A DNA stretch of 64,000 bases from Pseudomonas sp. HOU2 (GTDB lineage: Bacteria > Pseudomonadota > Gammaproteobacteria > Pseudomonadales > Pseudomonadaceae), in assembly GCF_040729435.1 (NCBI RefSeq), contig NZ_CP160398.1, positions 5,003,001 through 5,067,000 of the forward strand, given 5' to 3'. This document shows positions 60,147 through 64,000 of this stretch, piece after piece. The number at the start of each line of letters is the position of its first letter. Position 1 is the stretch's first letter. Below the pieces are notes generated by a model. That model was not told where the DNA came from and searched no databases. It was given only the letters and a program-made list of their open reading frames with translations. The position numbers and the translations under genes are program-made.

Positions 60147-61526
60147 ATGGGCATCAAGGTTTTGCTGGTCGAGGATGACCGCTCGTTGCGCGAAGCGCTG
60201 GCCGATACGCTGTTGCTGGCGGGCCACGACTACCATGCAGTCGGCAGTGCCGAAGAGGCGCTGCAGGCGGTCGAGCGCGAAGCGTTCAGTCTGGTGGTCA
60301 GCGACGTCAACATGCCTGGCATGGACGGCCATCAACTGCTCGGTTTGCTGCGTGCGCGGCAGCCGCAATTGCCGGTGCTGCTGATGACTGCGCACGGCGC
60401 GGTCGAGCGTGCGGTGGATGCGATGCGCCAGGGTGCGGCGGATTACCTGGTCAAGCCGTTTGAGCCCAAAGCGTTGCTGGACCTCGTTTCGCGGCATGCC
60501 TTGGGCAGCATCAGCATTACAGATTGCGAAGGTCCGGTAGCGGTCGAGCCGGCCAGTGCGCAGTTGCTCGAACTGGCGGCGCGGGTGGCACGCAGTGATT
60601 CCACGGTGTTGATTTCCGGCGAGTCCGGTACCGGTAAGGAAGTGCTGGCGCGTTACATTCACCAGCAATCCCACCGCGCCAGTCAGCCGTTCATCGCGAT
60701 CAACTGCGCGGCGATCCCCGACAACATGCTCGAAGCCACGCTGTTCGGTCACGAGAAGGGCTCGTTCACCGGCGCCATCGCGGCTCAGGCCGGCAAGTTC
60801 GAACAGGCCGATGGCGGCACCATTCTGCTCGACGAAATTTCCGAAATGCCCCTGGGCCTGCAAGCCAAGTTGCTGCGAGTGCTGCAGGAGCGTGAAGTCG
60901 AGCGCGTCGGTGCGCGCAAGCCGATCACCCTGGATATTCGCGTAGTCGCGACCACCAACCGTGATCTGGCCGGTGAAGTGGCAGCGGGTCGTTTCCGTGA
61001 AGACCTTTTTTACCGCCTGTCGGTTTTTCCCCTGGCCTGGCGTCCACTTCGCGAGCGCACTGCCGATATCTTGCCGCTGGCCGAGCGGTTGCTGAACAAA
61101 CACGTCAATAAAATGAAGCATGCGGCGGCGAAACTTTCGCCAGACGCCCAGGCTTGCCTGACCCACTACCCGTGGCCGGGCAACGTGCGTGAGCTGGATA
61201 ACGCGATTCAACGGGCGCTGATTCTGCAGCAGGGTGGTTTGATCCAGCCGCAGGATTTCTGTCTGACCGGCGCAGTGACCTACACCGCGGCGCCGGTGCA
61301 ACCGCTGGTGCGCGAGATCGAAGTCGAGGCCGAATCCGCCGGGGCGCTGGGCGATGACCTGCGGCGCCGGGAGTTCCAGATGATCATCGACACCCTGCGC
61401 ACCGAGCGTGGCCGGCGCAAGGAGGCTGCGGAAAAACTCGGTATCAGCCCGCGTACCCTGCGTTACAAGCTGGCGCAGATGCGTGATGCCGGGATGGACG
61501 TCGAAGGCTATCTGTTCGCTACCTGA
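60147..61526 (+). CDS. fleR: flagellar response regulator FleR
   Basis: The 459-residue protein is an NtrC-type activator. It has a receiver domain with Asp in [12 protein letters not shown] (about residue 52), an AAA+ domain with Walker A GESGTGKE near 158 and a Fis-type helix-turn-helix at the C-terminus ([19 protein letters not shown]). Its sigma-54 contact loop reads GSFTGA rather than GAFTGA. With RpoN it turns on class III genes (basal body, hook, including flgF operon). Ends before a REP pair. Confidence 0.96.
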   Translation: MGIKVLLVEDDRSLREALADTLLLAGHDYHAVGSAEEALQAVEREAFSLVVSDVNMPGMDGHQLLGLLRARQPQLPVLLMTAHGAVERAVDAMRQGAADYLVKPFEPKALLDLVSRHALGSISITDCEGPVAVEPASAQLLELAARVARSDSTVLISGESGTGKEVLARYIHQQSHRASQPFIAINCAAIPDNMLEATLFGHEKGSFTGAIAAQAGKFEQADGGTILLDEISEMPLGLQAKLLRVLQEREVERVGARKPITLDIRVVATTNRDLAGEVAAGRFREDLFYRLSVFPLAWRPLRERTADILPLAERLLNKHVNKMKHAAAKLSPDAQACLTHYPWPGNVRELDNAIQRALILQQGGLIQPQDFCLTGAVTYTAAPVQPLVREIEVEAESAGALGDDLRRREFQMIIDTLRTERGRRKEAAEKLGISPRTLRYKLAQMRDAGMDVEGYLFAT

Positions 61527-61543
61527 AAGTTGTCGCAGTCAAT

Positions 61544-61632
61544 TGTGGGAGCGAGCTTGCTCGCGAAAGCGGTGGGGCAGTTGCGAAAATGTCGACTGAT
61601 TCTCCCTCTTCGCGAGCAAGCTCGCTCCCACA
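61544..61632. repeat. inverted pair of REP elements (class GTGGGAGCGAGC)
   Basis: Perfect 24-base inverted arms at 61544-61567 and 61609-61632, same class as 17871-17963. The pair lies between fleR and the fliE promoter. Confidence 0.9.
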
Positions 61633-61681
61633 GTGATTTCACGGTGCCTGGACGGGCTTTTATAAAATAAGTCCGCGGAGC

Positions 61682-61697
61682 TGGCACCGTTGTTGCT
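61682..61697 (+). promoter_or_regulatory. sigma-54 promoter of fliEF
   Basis: TGGCACCGTTGTTGCT matches the -24/-12 consensus almost perfectly, with GG (61683) and GC (61695) 10 bases apart. It lies 62 bases before fliE. Confidence 0.92.
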
Positions 61698-61758
61698 AAC
61701 ACCTGTGTACCCGCCGAGTGAGTGTCAAAAAATTGCGGGCCGCCCAAGAGAGTAGACC

Positions 61759-62088
61759 ATGAGCCAAGGTATTGAATTCAATCGGTTGATGATGGACATG
61801 AAGGCCATGAAAATGGACGCCATGGCCACGCCGAAATCGACTGCCGCCGTCCCTGAACTGGCAGGCAGCAGCTTTTCCGACATGCTCGGTCAGGCCATCA
61901 ACAAAGTCAGCGATACCCAGCAGGCGTCAACTCAGTTGGCCAACGCATTTGAAATCGGCAAGAGCGGCGTCGATCTGACGGACGTGATGATCGCCTCGCA
62001 GAAAGCCAGCGTGTCGTTCCAGGCTCTGACCCAGGTGCGCAACAAGCTGGTTCAGGCTTATCAAGACATCATGCAGATGCCGGTTTAA
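61759..62088 (+). CDS. fliE: flagellar hook-basal body protein FliE
   Basis: The 109-residue protein has the FliE C-terminal helix ([46 protein letters not shown]). It links the MS-ring to the proximal rod and starts the class II operon after a sigma-54 promoter. fliF follows after 15 bases. Confidence 0.96.
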   Translation: MSQGIEFNRLMMDMKAMKMDAMATPKSTAAVPELAGSSFSDMLGQAINKVSDTQQASTQLANAFEIGKSGVDLTDVMIASQKASVSFQALTQVRNKLVQAYQDIMQMPV

Positions 62089-62103
62089 GGACGAGATTGA
62101 GTC

Positions 62104-63891
62104 ATGGCAGAAGCAGTCGCCGATAACGTTCCGGCCAAGGCCACCCCGATAGACGGCAAACCGCCGCTGTTCGGCCTGTCCTTCCTGGAAAACCTCTCCG
62201 AGATGACCATGCTGCGTCAGGTGGGCCTGTTGGTCGGCCTGGCTGCGAGCGTGGCGATTGGCTTTGCCGTGGTGCTGTGGTCGCAGCAGCCGGATTACCG
62301 TCCGTTGTACGGCAGCCTTGCCGGCATGGACGCCAAGCAGGTCATGGACACCTTGGCCTCCGCCGACATCCCTTACACCGTCGAGCCGAACTCCGGCGCC
62401 TTGCTGGTCAAGGCCGACGACCTGTCCCGTGCGCGGATGAAACTCGCGGCCGCTGGTGTCACTCCCAGCGACGGCAACATCGGTTTCGAAATCCTCGACA
62501 AGGAACAGGGTCTGGGCACCAGCCAGTTCATGGAAGCGACGCGTTACCGTCGCGGCCTTGAAGGCGAACTGGCGCGCACCATCTCCAGCCTGAACAACGT
62601 CAAGGGCGCCCGCGTGCACCTGGCGATTCCGAAGAGCTCGGTGTTCGTGCGTGATGAACGCAAGCCAAGCGCTTCGGTGCTGGTCGAGTTGTACTCCGGG
62701 CGTTCGCTGGAGCCGGGTCAGGTGGTGGCGATCATCAACCTGGTGGCGACCTCCGTGCCTGAATTGAGCAAATCGCAGATCACCGTCGTCGATCAGAAGG
62801 GCAACCTGCTTTCCGATCAGGCGGAAAACTCCGAAATGACCATGGCCGGCAAGCAGTTCGATTACAGCCGCCGCATGGAGAGCATGCTCACCCAGCGCGT
62901 GCACAATATTCTGCAACCGGTACTGGGCAACGATCGGTACAAGGCTGAAGTCTCGGCCGACATTGATTTCAGTGCCGTCGAATCCACCGCCGAGCAGTTC
63001 AACCCGGACCAACCGGCGTTGCGCAGCGAGCAGTCGGTCAACGAACAACGCACCGCCAGCAATGGCCCGCAAGGTGTGCCGGGTGCGCTGAGCAACCAGC
63101 CGCCGGCGCCGGCTTCGGCCCCGCAAACCACCGGTGGTGCGCAAGCTTCTACCGGCATGATTCAGCCCGGTCAGCCACTGGTCGATGCCAACGGTCAGCA
63201 GATCATGGACCCGGCCACCGGCCAGCCGATGCTCGCGCCGTATCCGGCCGACAAGCGTCAACAATCCACCAAGAACTTCGAGCTCGACCGTTCCATCAGC
63301 CACACCAAACAGCAGCAGGGTCGCCTGAATCGTCTGTCGGTGTCGGTGGTGGTCGACGATCAGGTCAAGGTTAATGCGGCCAACGGTGAAACCACCCGCG
63401 CGCCGTGGAGCGCCGACGAATTGGCGCGCTTCACCCGTCTGGTGCAGGACGCGGTCGGCTTCGATGCCAGCCGTGGCGACAGCGTCAGTGTGATCAACAT
63501 GCCATTCTCCGCCGAGCGCGGTGAAGTGGTCGCCGATATTCCGTTCTACTCCCAGCCATGGTTCTGGGACATCGTCAAACAAGTGCTGGGTGTGCTGTTC
63601 ATCCTGGTGCTGGTGTTTGGTGTGCTGCGTCCGGTGTTGAACAACATCACCGGCGGCGGCAAAGGCAAGGAGCTGGCCGGTCTGGGCAGCGACGTGGAAC
63701 TCGGTGGCATGGGCGGCCTGGACGGCGACCTGGCCAACGACCGCGTGAGCCTCGGTGGTCCGCAGAGCATTCTGTTGCCTAGCCCGAGCGAGGGTTACGA
63801 CGCACAACTGAATGCAATCAAGAGTTTGGTGGCCGAGGATCCGGGTCGCGTGGCTCAGGTCGTGAAAGAGTGGATTAACGCAGATGAGTGA
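62104..63891 (+). CDS. fliF: flagellar MS-ring protein FliF
   Basis: The 595-residue inner membrane protein has an N-terminal span (VGLLVGLAASVAIGFAVVLW), YscJ-like ring-building domains (YRPLYGSLAGMDAKQVMDTLASADIPYTVEPNSGALLV), a second span (VLGVLFILVLVFGVLRPVL) and the C-terminal FliG-binding tail (EDPGRVAQVVKEWINADE). It forms the MS and C-ring base. The fliG start lies eight bases inside its end. Confidence 0.97.
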   Translation: MAEAVADNVPAKATPIDGKPPLFGLSFLENLSEMTMLRQVGLLVGLAASVAIGFAVVLWSQQPDYRPLYGSLAGMDAKQVMDTLASADIPYTVEPNSGALLVKADDLSRARMKLAAAGVTPSDGNIGFEILDKEQGLGTSQFMEATRYRRGLEGELARTISSLNNVKGARVHLAIPKSSVFVRDERKPSASVLVELYSGRSLEPGQVVAIINLVATSVPELSKSQITVVDQKGNLLSDQAENSEMTMAGKQFDYSRRMESMLTQRVHNILQPVLGNDRYKAEVSADIDFSAVESTAEQFNPDQPALRSEQSVNEQRTASNGPQGVPGALSNQPPAPASAPQTTGGAQASTGMIQPGQPLVDANGQQIMDPATGQPMLAPYPADKRQQSTKNFELDRSISHTKQQQGRLNRLSVSVVVDDQVKVNAANGETTRAPWSADELARFTRLVQDAVGFDASRGDSVSVINMPFSAERGEVVADIPFYSQPWFWDIVKQVLGVLFILVLVFGVLRPVLNNITGGGKGKELAGLGSDVELGGMGGLDGDLANDRVSLGGPQSILLPSPSEGYDAQLNAIKSLVAEDPGRVAQVVKEWINADE

Positions 63892-64000
63892 TAACCGAGC
63901 CGCAACCGTCAAACTGAACAAGGTCGACAAAGCCGCGATTCTGCTGCTGTCCCTGGGTTCGACCGATGCCGCGCAAGTGCTGCGCCATATGGGCCCGAAA
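63884..64000 (+). CDS. fliG: flagellar motor switch protein FliG, truncated by window edge
   Basis: Only the first 39 codons are in the window (SDNRAATVKLNKVDKAAILLLSLGSTDAAQVLRHMGPK), which is the N-terminal FliF-binding domain of FliG. The ATG overlaps the fliF end by eight bases, the usual coupling of ring and rotor genes. Confidence 0.93.
   Translation, partial: MSDNRAATVKLNKVDKAAILLLSLGSTDAAQVLRHMGPK

Overview
The window reads as chromosomal DNA of a Pseudomonas of the fluorescens group. The evidence is the high GC, the P. fluorescens-type REP palindrome pairs at operon ends, the phhABC/phhR aromatic catabolism locus, a cpxR/yciI/yciB/scpAB neighbourhood ordered as in other pseudomonads, and a polar flagellar cluster controlled by FleQ/FleSR with a P. 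syringae-like flagellin glycosylation island between flgL and fliC.

Region 1 (1-7.5 kb) is housekeeping: the end of a CpxR-type regulator operon, YciI, YciB, a PHP-domain nuclease, a YrdC-family protein, the condensin subunits ScpA and ScpB, a DUF1289 protein and RluB.

Region 2 (7.5-19.6 kb) is mixed. A two-gene unit joins a 45-residue peptide gene resembling a RiPP precursor, missed by ordinary length cut-offs, to an M29/NicX-like metalloprotein; this is my best candidate for an undescribed system. Next come an aromatic amino acid permease behind a short tryptophan-containing leader peptide, ArfB, an AT-rich delta-60-repeat protein, an MFS exporter, two tiny genes, and phhABC opposite its regulator phhR with a visible PhhR-type operator.

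Region 3 (19.8-28.3 kb) is flgFGHIJKL behind a sigma-54 promoter. Region 4 (28.4-53.3 kb) is the glycosylation island. It holds two giant glycosyltransferases (Fgt1- and Fgt2-like), a CDP-linked C-methyl 6-deoxyhexose pathway, a complete pseudaminic acid pathway with a fused PseG-PseH, a FabH-like acyl condensing enzyme and a Maf-like transferase. An RTX-type protein built from near-identical 621-bp tandem repeats sits among them.

Region 5 (53.4-64 kb) is fliC (sigma-28 promoter), flaG, fliD, fliS, fliT, fleQ, fleS, fleR, fliE, fliF and the start of fliG, with sigma-54 promoters before fleS and fliE. Together regions 3-5 build the distal hook, filament, cap and MS-ring, regulate them in tiers, and decorate the flagellin with at least two unusual sugars.
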